10,164 nucleotides of DNA from JALZAH01 sp051000755. Lineage in GTDB: Bacteria > Actinomycetota > Acidimicrobiia > Acidimicrobiales > Palsa-688. Below, piece by piece: positions 1-6,051 of the stretch; the first letter of the stretch is position 1, and the number at the start of each line of letters is the position of its first letter. The notes under the pieces are model-generated. The model was not told the origin of the DNA. It ran no database searches and was given only the letters and a program-made list of their open reading frames with translations. The stretch lies in assembly GCA_051000755.1 (NCBI GenBank), contig JBPCNZ010000142.1, positions 1 to 10,164 of the forward strand, read 5' to 3'. The translations under genes were made by a program, and so were the position numbers.

Positions 1-1689
1 GTGGTACCGAGAAGGCCCCCGCATCAATCTGGCTATCGGGCTCACCTGCACCAAGGAGAACCGAGCTTTGCCGGGCACCCACCATTCTCATCCCTCGTGG
101 CGGCCACCGGCAATGCCGATCTGGCTAATTACATCCCCTTGGAGGCTGCCGCCGGTGGGCCGAACTTCTATCAGTTCGGCGATGATGTCCTCTACGAGAT
201 CCACATCTCCAACGATGGCAAGGCCGGCGACAACATCGTCTACCGGTTCCAGTTCCAGACCGCCGCCCCCAACCCGGCCGCCGGTTTCCTCTACAACACC
301 GGGCCTATCACGTCTCTCGACGCGCCCACGTGGAACCGTAAGCAGACCTATTCGGTGTCTAAGGTCGTCAACGGTGGGGCGCCGTTGTCGCTCGGGACCG
401 GGCTGGGGTGTCCCCCGTGCAACATCGGACCGTTGTCCACCCCGAACTATTCGGCTCTGGCCGACGCCGCCGTGCACAGCCTGCCCGGTGGGGTGAAGGT
501 CTTCGCCGGTCAGCGAGCTGAAGGGTTCTACGTCGATCTGGGTGCGGTGTTCGACCTGGCCGACCTGCGACCGTTCGCCAACCTTCACGCCGGCGGGCCG
601 CTGTCCATGGGCAGCGGCGTGAACGCCCTGGCCACCGCAAACGTTCATACCATCGCCATCCAGGTCCCCAAGACCATGCTCACCGTCGACGGGTCCAACC
701 CGACCGATCCCATGGCCGCCAAGTCCGTGATCGGCGTCTACGCGTCGGCCAGCCGGCCCGCGGCACGGATGTACTCGCCCGCCGGGGCCTATACAGTCAG
801 CGGGGGCTTCGTGCAGGTGTCCCGCCTCGGCATGCCCTTGTTCAACGAGCTTCTCGTCCCGCTGGGCGACAAGGACACGTGGAACGCGTCGGCGCCGTCG
901 GGTGACAGCCGATTCGCCGGCGGCGTATCCAAGCCGGTGCTCGGCACGCTGCTGCCCCAGCTCTACCCTGGGGTGTTTCCCAACCTGGACGCGTTCAACA
1001 AGACCGGTATGCCCAGGGCCGACCTGTTGGCCATCTTCCTCACCGGTATTCCCTCAGGGATCATCCCCAGCTTCCAGAACAACACCGGGACCACCCAGGC
1101 CGACCTGCTGCGGCTCAACATGGCCATACCGCCGACGGCCAGCCCGAATGTCCTCGGTCTGCTCGGCAATGACCCCGCGGGCTTCCCCAACGGCCGGCGG
1201 GTGATCGACGACATCACGACCGTCGAGCTGCGAGCCTTGGCCGGCGTTACCCTCCAGTTGGTGACCAAGGCCCTCAATCCGAAGAGCTTCTTCACCGCCG
1301 ACGCCGCGGCTGCCAAGGTCACCGATGATGTCAGCGACGCCGGACTTGGGTTCCTCAACAATTTCCCGTACCTGGCCCTGCCTCACAGCGGCTACGACAC
1401 CCCATCACCGGCATCGGCTTCGGGGGGCTCGCCACCAGCGTCAGCGAACCCCCCGGCGTCCCAGGCGAACCCGTCGTCGTCTGCAGCCGGGACCGCGACC
1501 TCGGGCGCGCCGGTACCCCGGGGTGCACCCGCCACCGGCGGTGGCGGCGCCGAAGGATTGAACCACCGACTCCCGCTGGCCGCCGACGCCGTAGCGGTAG
1601 CGGCCGTCGGGGCCGCCACGGCGGTCACCGCCGCCCGGCGGCTCCCCGCCAAGCAGAGGCTGGACGATTCCGAGGAAGGTCCGGAGTGA
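1..1689 (+). CDS. DUF4331-family surface protein with C-terminal sorting signal (5' end uncertain/partial)
   Basis: The reading frame is open from base 1, so the true start may lie outside the window. From residue 42 (ANYIPLE, then GGPNFYQFGDDVLYEIHI at 52-69) to about residue 468 (FPYLALPHSGYD) the protein matches the DUF4331 family, which is secreted and of unknown function. The conserved family N-terminus (SSHREAP...DLYAF style) and any signal peptide are absent. Residues 1-41 do not resemble the family, so the 5' end is either rearranged or spurious. After the domain comes a Pro/Ser/Ala-rich stretch (about 470-508), then APATG (509-513), a hydrophobic segment (about 524-545) and a basic tail starting RR at 546-547. 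That order is the architecture of a cell-wall sorting signal, with Ala in place of the Leu of LPxTG. The sortase gene starts 10 nt after the stop, which suggests one operon in which this protein is the anchored substrate. Family assignment is confident; function is unknown. Confidence 0.82.
   Translation: MVPRRPPHQSGYRAHLHQGEPSFAGHPPFSSLVAATGNADLANYIPLEAAAGGPNFYQFGDDVLYEIHISNDGKAGDNIVYRFQFQTAAPNPAAGFLYNTGPITSLDAPTWNRKQTYSVSKVVNGGAPLSLGTGLGCPPCNIGPLSTPNYSALADAAVHSLPGGVKVFAGQRAEGFYVDLGAVFDLADLRPFANLHAGGPLSMGSGVNALATANVHTIAIQVPKTMLTVDGSNPTDPMAAKSVIGVYASASRPAARMYSPAGAYTVSGGFVQVSRLGMPLFNELLVPLGDKDTWNASAPSGDSRFAGGVSKPVLGTLLPQLYPGVFPNLDAFNKTGMPRADLLAIFLTGIPSGIIPSFQNNTGTTQADLLRLNMAIPPTASPNVLGLLGNDPAGFPNGRRVIDDITTVELRALAGVTLQLVTKALNPKSFFTADAAAAKVTDDVSDAGLGFLNNFPYLALPHSGYDTPSPASASGGSPPASANPPASQANPSSSAAGTATSGAPVPRGAPATGGGGAEGLNHRLPLAADAVAVAAVGAATAVTAARRLPAKQRLDDSEEGPE
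1525..1674 (+). other. Putative LPxTG-like cell-wall sorting signal (APATG, hydrophobic helix, basic tail)
   Basis: This is the segment of the DUF4331 protein that encodes APATG (residues 509-513), a Gly-rich spacer, an Ala/Val-rich helix of about 22 residues (524-545) and a tail with R546, R547, K551 and R553. Sortases cleave between Thr and Gly of such motifs and link the Thr to a nucleophile at the cell surface. The first position is Ala rather than Leu. The tail then continues into an acidic end (DDSEEGPE), which is longer than usual. The neighbouring sortase supports the reading, but cleavage is inferred. Confidence 0.6.
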
Positions 1690-1699
1690 TCGCCCACCC

Positions 1700-2371
1700 A
1701 TGAACCCAGCACGGCTTCGGGGGCGAGGTGAGCGGTTTTGGATTGCTCTTACGGGCTGGGGGGTGGCAGCGGTCGCGGTGGTCGTGCTCATCGTGGTCCT
1801 CACCGCCAGGGGATCCCCTCCGGCACCAGCCGCTACGCCATCTGGGCGGCTCGATGCGACAACCACAGCCACAACCAAGCCCTCGATGCCAACCACCGCG
1901 AGCGTTCCGACGCTGTCGCGCTCCGAGCCGCTGTCGCTGCGGATCCCCTCCATCGGCGTTGCCACCCACGTGGTCGATGAAGGCCTCACCGCTGACGGCG
2001 CCCTGCAGGTGCCCCCCCTGACCTCCACCGGCACCCACGAGGCTGGCTGGTATGACCTCGGACCGGCACCGGGCCAGACCGGCCCGGCAGTGATCGTCGG
2101 CCACGTCGATTCGACCAGCGGCCCCGCCGTCTTCTACCGCCTCGGATCCCTGGCGGTTGGGAACAAGATCATGGTCGGCCGGGCCAACGGCACCACCGCC
2201 ACCTTCACCGTGACCGCCGTCCGCCAATACCCAAAGGCCAGCTTCCCCACCCAGGCCGTCTACGGTCCGATCCCCTACGCAGGCCTACGGCTGATCACCT
2301 GTGGCGGCAAGTTCGACCCGGCCAGCGGGCACTACCTGTCCAACATCGTCGCCTATGCCACCGCAGCCTGA
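1700..2371 (+). CDS. Class F-like sortase (LPxTG transpeptidase family)
   Basis: A 223-residue membrane-anchored sortase. A short basic N-terminus (RLRGRGERF) precedes one transmembrane helix (about 16-37), then a Pro/Thr/Ala linker (about 38-75) and a sortase beta-barrel (about 78-220). The barrel begins LRIPSIGV, where class F and E enzymes begin. The catalytic His is H135 in GHVDS and the nucleophile is C201 in LITCGG, followed by FDPASGHY as in class F enzymes. The catalytic Arg of the family would be expected near residue 213 (HYR in many relatives). Here it is Leu (HYLSN), and no Arg follows Cys201. It probably anchors the upstream DUF4331 protein, whose stop codon is 10 nt before this ATG. 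No strong ribosome-binding site is visible; CCGGAG at 1681-1686 is rather distant, so translation may depend on the upstream gene. Family assignment is firm. Activity without the usual Arg is uncertain. Confidence 0.88.
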   Translation: MNPARLRGRGERFWIALTGWGVAAVAVVVLIVVLTARGSPPAPAATPSGRLDATTTATTKPSMPTTASVPTLSRSEPLSLRIPSIGVATHVVDEGLTADGALQVPPLTSTGTHEAGWYDLGPAPGQTGPAVIVGHVDSTSGPAVFYRLGSLAVGNKIMVGRANGTTATFTVTAVRQYPKASFPTQAVYGPIPYAGLRLITCGGKFDPASGHYLSNIVAYATAA

Positions 2372-2386
2372 GCACAGGGTGCGTGC

Positions 2387-2623
2387 ATGGCTCGTCGATG
2401 CAGCCCGACGCCTTGTCCTCGAGGGGCCTTGACCGGCGGTCTCTCCGACGGCGAGGTTGAGCTGGCCGAGGTTCACCAAGCGTCGGGGATAATCTCGGTG
2501 CAACTCGCGGTCGGCGACGGCGAGGCGTTGGCCCGTCATCGGGCCCGGGCCTTTGCCGATGGGACTACGGTCGGGCTCGTTGCAACCGAAATCGTGGCCC
2601 GACGGCCCCACCTCTGTCAATGA
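2387..2623 (+). pseudogene. ANTAR-domain fragment (probable remnant of a GAF-ANTAR regulator)
   Basis: A 78-codon frame whose residues about 25-75 match the C-terminal three-helix half of ANTAR RNA-binding domains: EVHQASGIISVQLAVGD, then EALARHRARAFADG, then VATEIVARR. ANTAR proteins bind paired hairpins in nascent RNA and act as antiterminators, usually with an N-terminal GAF or receiver domain. No such sensor domain is present in front, and residues 1-24 (MARRCSPTPCPRG...) look like out-of-frame sequence. The fragment lies between an intact sortase gene and a broken relaxase gene, which favours a decayed remnant over a functional small protein. The ANTAR match is by motif recognition; the pseudogene status is inferred. 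Confidence 0.6.
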
Positions 2624-2639
2624 CATCAAGTGGCCCGAT

Positions 2640-2992
2640 CAGCGGAGGGCAGGGGTTGCCTATCACCGCTCGACGGTGTTGGAGCGGGGCGACGATCATC
2701 CCGGTCGGGCCCTGGCCTACTACGCGTCCCGGGGTGAGACAACGCTGCTTTGGGGCGGCGCCAGCGACTCTCTCGGCGTGCAGGGAGCGGTCGATCCGGC
2801 GTCGTTCGAGGCGGTGTTCGGGCCGGGCGGGGCGCGTCTCCGGGGTCGGGTGAGCGGCTGGTTCGGGCTCGTCGGCCGGGCATGGAACTGGTCATCTCCG
2901 CCCACAAATCGGTTGCGGAGCTGGGGGTGATCGGCCGGGCGGAGGACATGCATTCGATCATGGACGCGGAACGCGACGCGACCCGGTCTTGA
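2640..2992 (+). pseudogene. MobF (TrwC-type) conjugative relaxase fragment, frameshifted and truncated
   Basis: Two adjacent frames together read as the N-terminal part of a MobF relaxase. The first (from about 2640) reads YHRSTVLERGDDHPGRALAY, then YYASRGETTLLWGGA, then LGVQGAVDPASFEAVFGPGG. The second, from about 2840 to the stop at 2990-2992, reads GSGERLVRARRPGMELVISA, then HKSVAELGVIGRAEDMH and MDAERDAT. This follows the family order: substrate-pocket region, then the motif corresponding to FxAPKSVS. The frames join near 2838-2843, within a run of G and C, so a single indel is likely. MobF relaxases nick oriT to start conjugative transfer and are far longer (often above 800 residues). 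Helicase domains and the His triad are missing here. The sequence stops about 57 nt before a tRNA 3' fragment, as expected at the edge of an integrated conjugative element. It cannot encode a working relaxase. Confidence 0.7.
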
Positions 2993-3048
2993 GCAGGAAA
3001 GATGCGCTGTTTCGAGGCTAGATCAGGGACGTTGAATCTTCGTCCATG

Positions 3049-3095
3049 TGCGCCTGAAAAGCGCGAGGTCGTCGGATCGATGCCGACTCCGACCA
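3049..3095 (+). other. Isolated 3' half of tRNA-Phe(GAA); putative attachment-site scar (attR)
   Basis: The sequence fits tRNA positions 27-73. The anticodon stem is TGCGC/GCGCG (one T-G pair at the outer end), with loop CTGAAAA containing U33 and anticodon GAA (3056-3058). The variable loop is AGGTC. The T stem is GTCGG/CCGAC, with loop ATCGATG retaining T55, C56, G57 and A58. It ends with acceptor strand TCCGACC and discriminator A. No matching 5' acceptor strand (GGTCGGA) or D arm lies in the roughly 50 nt upstream. A strong terminator follows at 3102. A tRNA 3' half with its native terminator but no 5' half is the usual product of integration by a tyrosine recombinase into a tRNA gene. 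The structure is seen directly; the attR role is inference. T54 replaced by A shows some decay. Confidence 0.65.
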
Positions 3096-3101
3096 CTCGG
3101 G

Positions 3102-3126
3102 AAAGGCCCTCCTCAGAGGGCCTTTT
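3102..3126 (+). terminator. Rho-independent terminator
   Basis: AAAGGCCCTC and GAGGGCCTTT form a perfect stem of about 10 bp with loop CTCA, and the descending arm runs into TTTT (3123-3126). It lies 6 nt after the tRNA-Phe fragment and is most simply the original terminator of that tRNA gene. It also separates the mobile-element debris from the ATP-grasp gene. Confidence 0.85.
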
Positions 3127-3159
3127 GTTCGCTCCCGCCTCCCGGCACGACCACACCGG

Positions 3160-3172
3160 CGGCAGACTGCCG
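3160..3172. promoter_or_regulatory. Perfect 13-bp palindrome directly before the ATP-grasp start codon
   Basis: CGGCAG-A-CTGCCG ends one base before the ATG at 3174. It occupies the place where a ribosome-binding site should be, and no Shine-Dalgarno sequence is visible. It could be an operator, a translation-blocking hairpin or chance in GC-rich DNA. The function is not established. Confidence 0.3.
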
Positions 3173-3173
3173 G

Positions 3174-4343
3174 ATGCGCCTGTTGCTGGTGGCACCCTCG
3201 CGTTCGTACCGGGTGGGGGACTTCCTCGACGCGGCTCGGGCTGTGGGCTGCGAGGTCGTCGTCGCTGTTGATGCGGTGTCGGCGATCCCCGACTCGTTCA
3301 TTTCCGTCTCGTTCGACGAGCCGGCCGCTGCCGCGACGCAGTTGGTCGCGCTGGTTGGTGGTGTCGATGCTGTGGTCGGAACCGACGGGCCGGCCGTGGC
3401 TGTTGCCGCGGAGACGGCCCGGCTGCTGGGCCTTTCCACCAACCCGGCTGGCGCCATGATGGTCGCGAGCAACAAGCACCTCCAGCGCCAGGCGGCTGGA
3501 GCCGCAGGCGTGCCCCAGCCCGTCTTCTCGCTGGTCGAGGGCACCGACCTACCGCCGTGGTCGACGTTCCCGGCGGTGGTGAAGCCGCTGGATCGCTCGG
3601 CCAGCCAGGGTGTGGTCCGGGTGGATTCGTCGGTTGAGCTGCCACGCGCCGTTCACACGGTCAGGACCATTGTCGGGGAGCGATCGCCGTTGGTGGTGGA
3701 AGCGTTCGTGCCAGGCATCGAGGTGGCGGTCGAGGGGGTGCTGCGAGGCGGCCGACTGGAGGTGGTGGCGGTGTTCGACAAGCCCGACACCCCGCCGGGC
3801 CCGACGTTCCCCGAGACCCTGTTGGTGAGCCCCGCACGGCTCTCGCCGGGGGCATCGGAGCGGGTGGTGGACGTCGCCCGGTGTGCCGCGGCAGCGACGG
3901 GGCTGGTGGAAGGGCCGGTGCACGTGGAGTGCAAGGTTGATGGCGATCAGGTGTGGTTCCTGGAGCTTGCCGCCCGGACGATCGGTGGCCTGTGCGGCCG
4001 GGCGTTGGATCGTGGCGGGCTGAGCTTGGAGGAGTTGGTCATCCGCCACGCGCTCGGCCTTCCGTCGCCGCCGACGCCTGATGTGACCGCATGTGGGGTA
4101 CTGATGCTTCCGGTGCACCGCAGCGGGCGGGTCGAGGCTGTGGGCGGGGTCGAATCAGCTCGGGTCGTGGCCGGAGTGACCGGTGTGGTCATGACGGTCG
4201 GGGCCGGTCAGGACGTGCTGGCGCTGCCTGCCGGGGACCGCTACCTGGGCTTTGTGTTTGCTCGGGCCAGGACGGCGGACGAGGTGGAGGCGGCCCTGCG
4301 CACCGCGTGGGCGAACATCGAGGTTGTCATCAGCGTTTGGTAG
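3174..4343 (+). CDS. ATP-grasp domain protein (carboxylate-amine/thiol ligase superfamily), substrate unknown
   Basis: A 389-residue ATP-grasp protein. The start is placed at ATG 3174 because MRLLLVAPSRSYRVGDFLDA is a typical N-terminal Rossmann-like strand and helix. The upstream in-frame ATG at 3048 would read through the tRNA fragment and terminator. Order: pre-grasp domain (1-about 95), nucleotide-binding lysine region (NKHLQR, K101), central grasp with VVKPLDRSASQGVVRV (K137 and the flexible Ser/Gly loop), adenine-contact strand VVEAFVPGIE, then the metal-binding acidic part with E252 (HVECKV) and E264 (FLELAARTIGG). The C-terminal region carries DRYLGFVFARARTADEVEAA, as in biotin-carboxylase-like relatives. 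Such enzymes activate a carboxylate as acyl phosphate and join it to an amine or thiol. The substrate cannot be read from the sequence. It is the first intact gene after the putative attR, so it probably belongs to the native chromosome. Its last 14 bp overlap the end of the convergent PLP-NifU gene. Confidence 0.88.
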   Translation: MRLLLVAPSRSYRVGDFLDAARAVGCEVVVAVDAVSAIPDSFISVSFDEPAAAATQLVALVGGVDAVVGTDGPAVAVAAETARLLGLSTNPAGAMMVASNKHLQRQAAGAAGVPQPVFSLVEGTDLPPWSTFPAVVKPLDRSASQGVVRVDSSVELPRAVHTVRTIVGERSPLVVEAFVPGIEVAVEGVLRGGRLEVVAVFDKPDTPPGPTFPETLLVSPARLSPGASERVVDVARCAAAATGLVEGPVHVECKVDGDQVWFLELAARTIGGLCGRALDRGGLSLEELVIRHALGLPSPPTPDVTACGVLMLPVHRSGRVEAVGGVESARVVAGVTGVVMTVGAGQDVLALPAGDRYLGFVFARARTADEVEAALRTAWANIEVVISVW

Positions 4344-5922
4344 CGGGGAAATACGGGGCTGGGCCGGCACCGTGATCGGTCTCGTCGAACACGGCGACGA
4401 CACCGGGGACCTGGCGGCGAAGAACGACCTCGATCCCTTGGCGGACCGTCACCTGGGCCAGGGCGCACCCCTGGCACCCGCCGCCGAGGCGGATCCGGAT
4501 CACCCCCTCGACCTCGCTGAGAAGTTCGATGTGGCCCCCGTGGGCGGCGACCATCGGGTTGAGGATCTCGTCGATGACTGCGGCTGGGGTGGCCGCCGAG
4601 ATCGGTTCGAGGTCAAGGTCGGAACGGACTGGTTCGACGGCTCCCGGAGAGCCGACGGCGACCATCTGACCGTGCTGCACCCTGAGATCCCCGCCTCGGG
4701 CGACCACGGTTCGGCGGATGGCGCCCAAGGCGTCTGTGGGTGGCACCGGTGACGGGTCGCCGACGATCCCGTGATCGAGGGCCCGGTCCAGATCGGCGAT
4801 GAGATCGTCGGGATCTTCGAGACCGACAGAGAACCGGAGCAGGTCTGCGGGCACAGGCGTGGAGGGGCCCTCCGCCGCCGCCCGGTGTTCGACCAGGCTC
4901 TCGGTGCCGCCCAGTGACGTTGCCCGGCAAAACGCCTGCAGCCGGCCGGCGGTCGCTACGGCAGCTTGTTCACCGCCTTGGATGCGCATCGACAACATGG
5001 CGCCGAAACCGTCGTTCATCTGGGCCCGAGCGACGTCGTGACCGGGGTGGCTGGCAAGTCCCGGGTACAGCACGACGTTGACCCGAGGATCGTGCTCGAA
5101 GTGTTCGGCGATGCGCAGCGCCGTCGCCGAGCTCTGCCGAACCCGGGGGAACAGCGTCCGCATCCCCCGCAAGAGAAGCCAGGCGTCGAATCCACCCGGG
5201 ATCGCCCCGGCACTTCGACGCCACGACCGGATCCGATGAACGAACGGATCGTCGACCGCAGCGACGACCGCACCGGCCAGCACGTCGCCGTGACCGTTGA
5301 GGTACTTGGTCGCCGAGTGCACCACCAGGTCAGCGCCGAAGGCGATCGGACGGGTGTGGACCGGGGTGGCCACCGTGCTGTCAGCAACGAGACGGGCCCC
5401 GGCTTCATGGGCGACCGCCGATGCGCCGGCCAGGTCAGTGATCGACCACGTCGGGTTCGAGGGGGTCTCGACCCACACGATACGGGTTCGGCCGGGCTGG
5501 ACTCCCGCCGCCAGAGCATCGAGGTCACCGGGATCGACGTAGGTGACCTCGATGCCCCACGAGAGGGCGAACTCGCTGATCCACTTGCGGAGAGCCCAGT
5601 ACATGACCTGGGGAGCGACAACATGATCCCCCGGGACCAGAGAACAGAACACTGACGTGGCAGCCGCCATCCCTGATGAGAACAACATGGCGCTCGACCC
5701 GCCCTCCAACTCCGCGAGGAGCTTCTCGGGCAACTCGTAGCCGGGATTGTCAGCCCGGGTGTACTCCAATCCGCCCCCAGAGCGGCCATCGGCGTCACGT
5801 TCGAACGTCGTCGACACCTGGATCGGCGGGACGACCGCCCGGGTTGTCGGGTCGACGAACCCCAGGGCCTGGGCGGCGCGGGTCTCAGGCTTCATACCAG
5901 AAGCGGGCGCTTCCCACCGCAT
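4330..5922 (-). CDS. PLP-dependent Cys/Met-metabolism enzyme fused to a NifU/Nfu-type Fe-S scaffold domain
   Basis: A 530-residue fusion. Residues about 10-385 form a fold-type I Cys/Met-metabolism PLP enzyme (cystathionine gamma-synthase/lyase, methionine gamma-lyase group). Visible marks are Y54 and R56 (EYTRADNP), SSGMA (82-86) at the phosphate loop, Y108 at the catalytic tyrosine position, D181 (ADSTVATP), Schiff-base K206 (HSATKYLNGHGD), SLGGTESLVEH (336-346) and carboxylate-binding R363 (LLRFSVGLED). Residues about 447-515 form a NifU C-terminal domain: LNPMVAAHGGHIELL, RIRLGGGCQGCA with the C483-x-x-C486 pair, then QGIEVVLRRQVPGV. NifU/Nfu domains bind or transfer Fe-S clusters, or receive sulfur. 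The N-terminal family cleaves or forms C-S bonds and some members release sulfide. The fusion suggests direct sulfur supply to the scaffold, but this is inference. The linker (386-446) contains a weak NifU-like stretch (AIRRTVVARGGDLRV). The start is uncertain: ATG 5922, or ATG 5895 (MKPETRAAQALGF), which looks more like a family N-terminus. Neither has a clear ribosome-binding site. Confidence 0.9.
   Translation of the reverse strand: MRWEAPASGMKPETRAAQALGFVDPTTRAVVPPIQVSTTFERDADGRSGGGLEYTRADNPGYELPEKLLAELEGGSSAMLFSSGMAAATSVFCSLVPGDHVVAPQVMYWALRKWISEFALSWGIEVTYVDPGDLDALAAGVQPGRTRIVWVETPSNPTWSITDLAGASAVAHEAGARLVADSTVATPVHTRPIAFGADLVVHSATKYLNGHGDVLAGAVVAAVDDPFVHRIRSWRRSAGAIPGGFDAWLLLRGMRTLFPRVRQSSATALRIAEHFEHDPRVNVVLYPGLASHPGHDVARAQMNDGFGAMLSMRIQGGEQAAVATAGRLQAFCRATSLGGTESLVEHRAAAEGPSTPVPADLLRFSVGLEDPDDLIADLDRALDHGIVGDPSPVPPTDALGAIRRTVVARGGDLRVQHGQMVAVGSPGAVEPVRSDLDLEPISAATPAAVIDEILNPMVAAHGGHIELLSEVEGVIRIRLGGGCQGCALAQVTVRQGIEVVLRRQVPGVVAVFDETDHGAGPAPYFPATKR
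4378..4584 (-). other. NifU C-terminal (Nfu) domain within the PLP fusion
   Basis: These bases encode residues about 447-515 of the fusion protein. The CxxC pair lies at bases 4465-4476 (GGCQGCA). In Nfu proteins this pair ligates a cluster shared between two subunits. The surrounding GGHIELL and glycine-rich turn before the first Cys are as in the family. The domain is complete, so it is a genuine C-terminal module rather than read-through debris. Confidence 0.85.
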
Positions 5923-6051
5923 TGGCCATCAACGCCCACCACCTCACCTCACTTGTGGACCACTGTCCTGTGGAATGGTCGCACACGAGCCGAGCTCGAG
6001 GACGTTTCGGGGAGAACGATCGGGCTGTCTGAAGTTTTTCGCCGGAGGGGC
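5923..6051. other. Intergenic region between divergent genes
   Basis: This stretch between the PLP-NifU gene (minus) and the exporter operon (plus) must hold the minus-strand promoter. I see no convincing -35/-10 pair on the minus strand, no RNA gene and no riboswitch. The plus-strand promoter begins at 6052 and is listed separately. Confidence 0.5.

Noticed and set aside
1441..2227. Overlapping minus-strand open frames opposite the sortase
   Set aside because: No motifs; the plus strand holds a complete sortase with H135 and C201.
3001..3095. Complete tRNA gene, possibly with an intron
   Set aside because: The anticodon stem and loop are continuous, and no D arm or 5' acceptor strand pairs with TCCGACC in the visible upstream sequence, so only a 3' half is supported.
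3048..3173. Upstream ATG extension of the ATP-grasp gene by 42 codons
   Set aside because: It would translate through the tRNA fragment and the rho-independent terminator, and the extra residues do not resemble the family. ATG 3174 starts the conserved strand.
4966..5655. 229-codon open frame on the plus strand
   Set aside because: Lies wholly antisense to the PLP-NifU gene with low-complexity Arg/Asp content and no recognisable motif.
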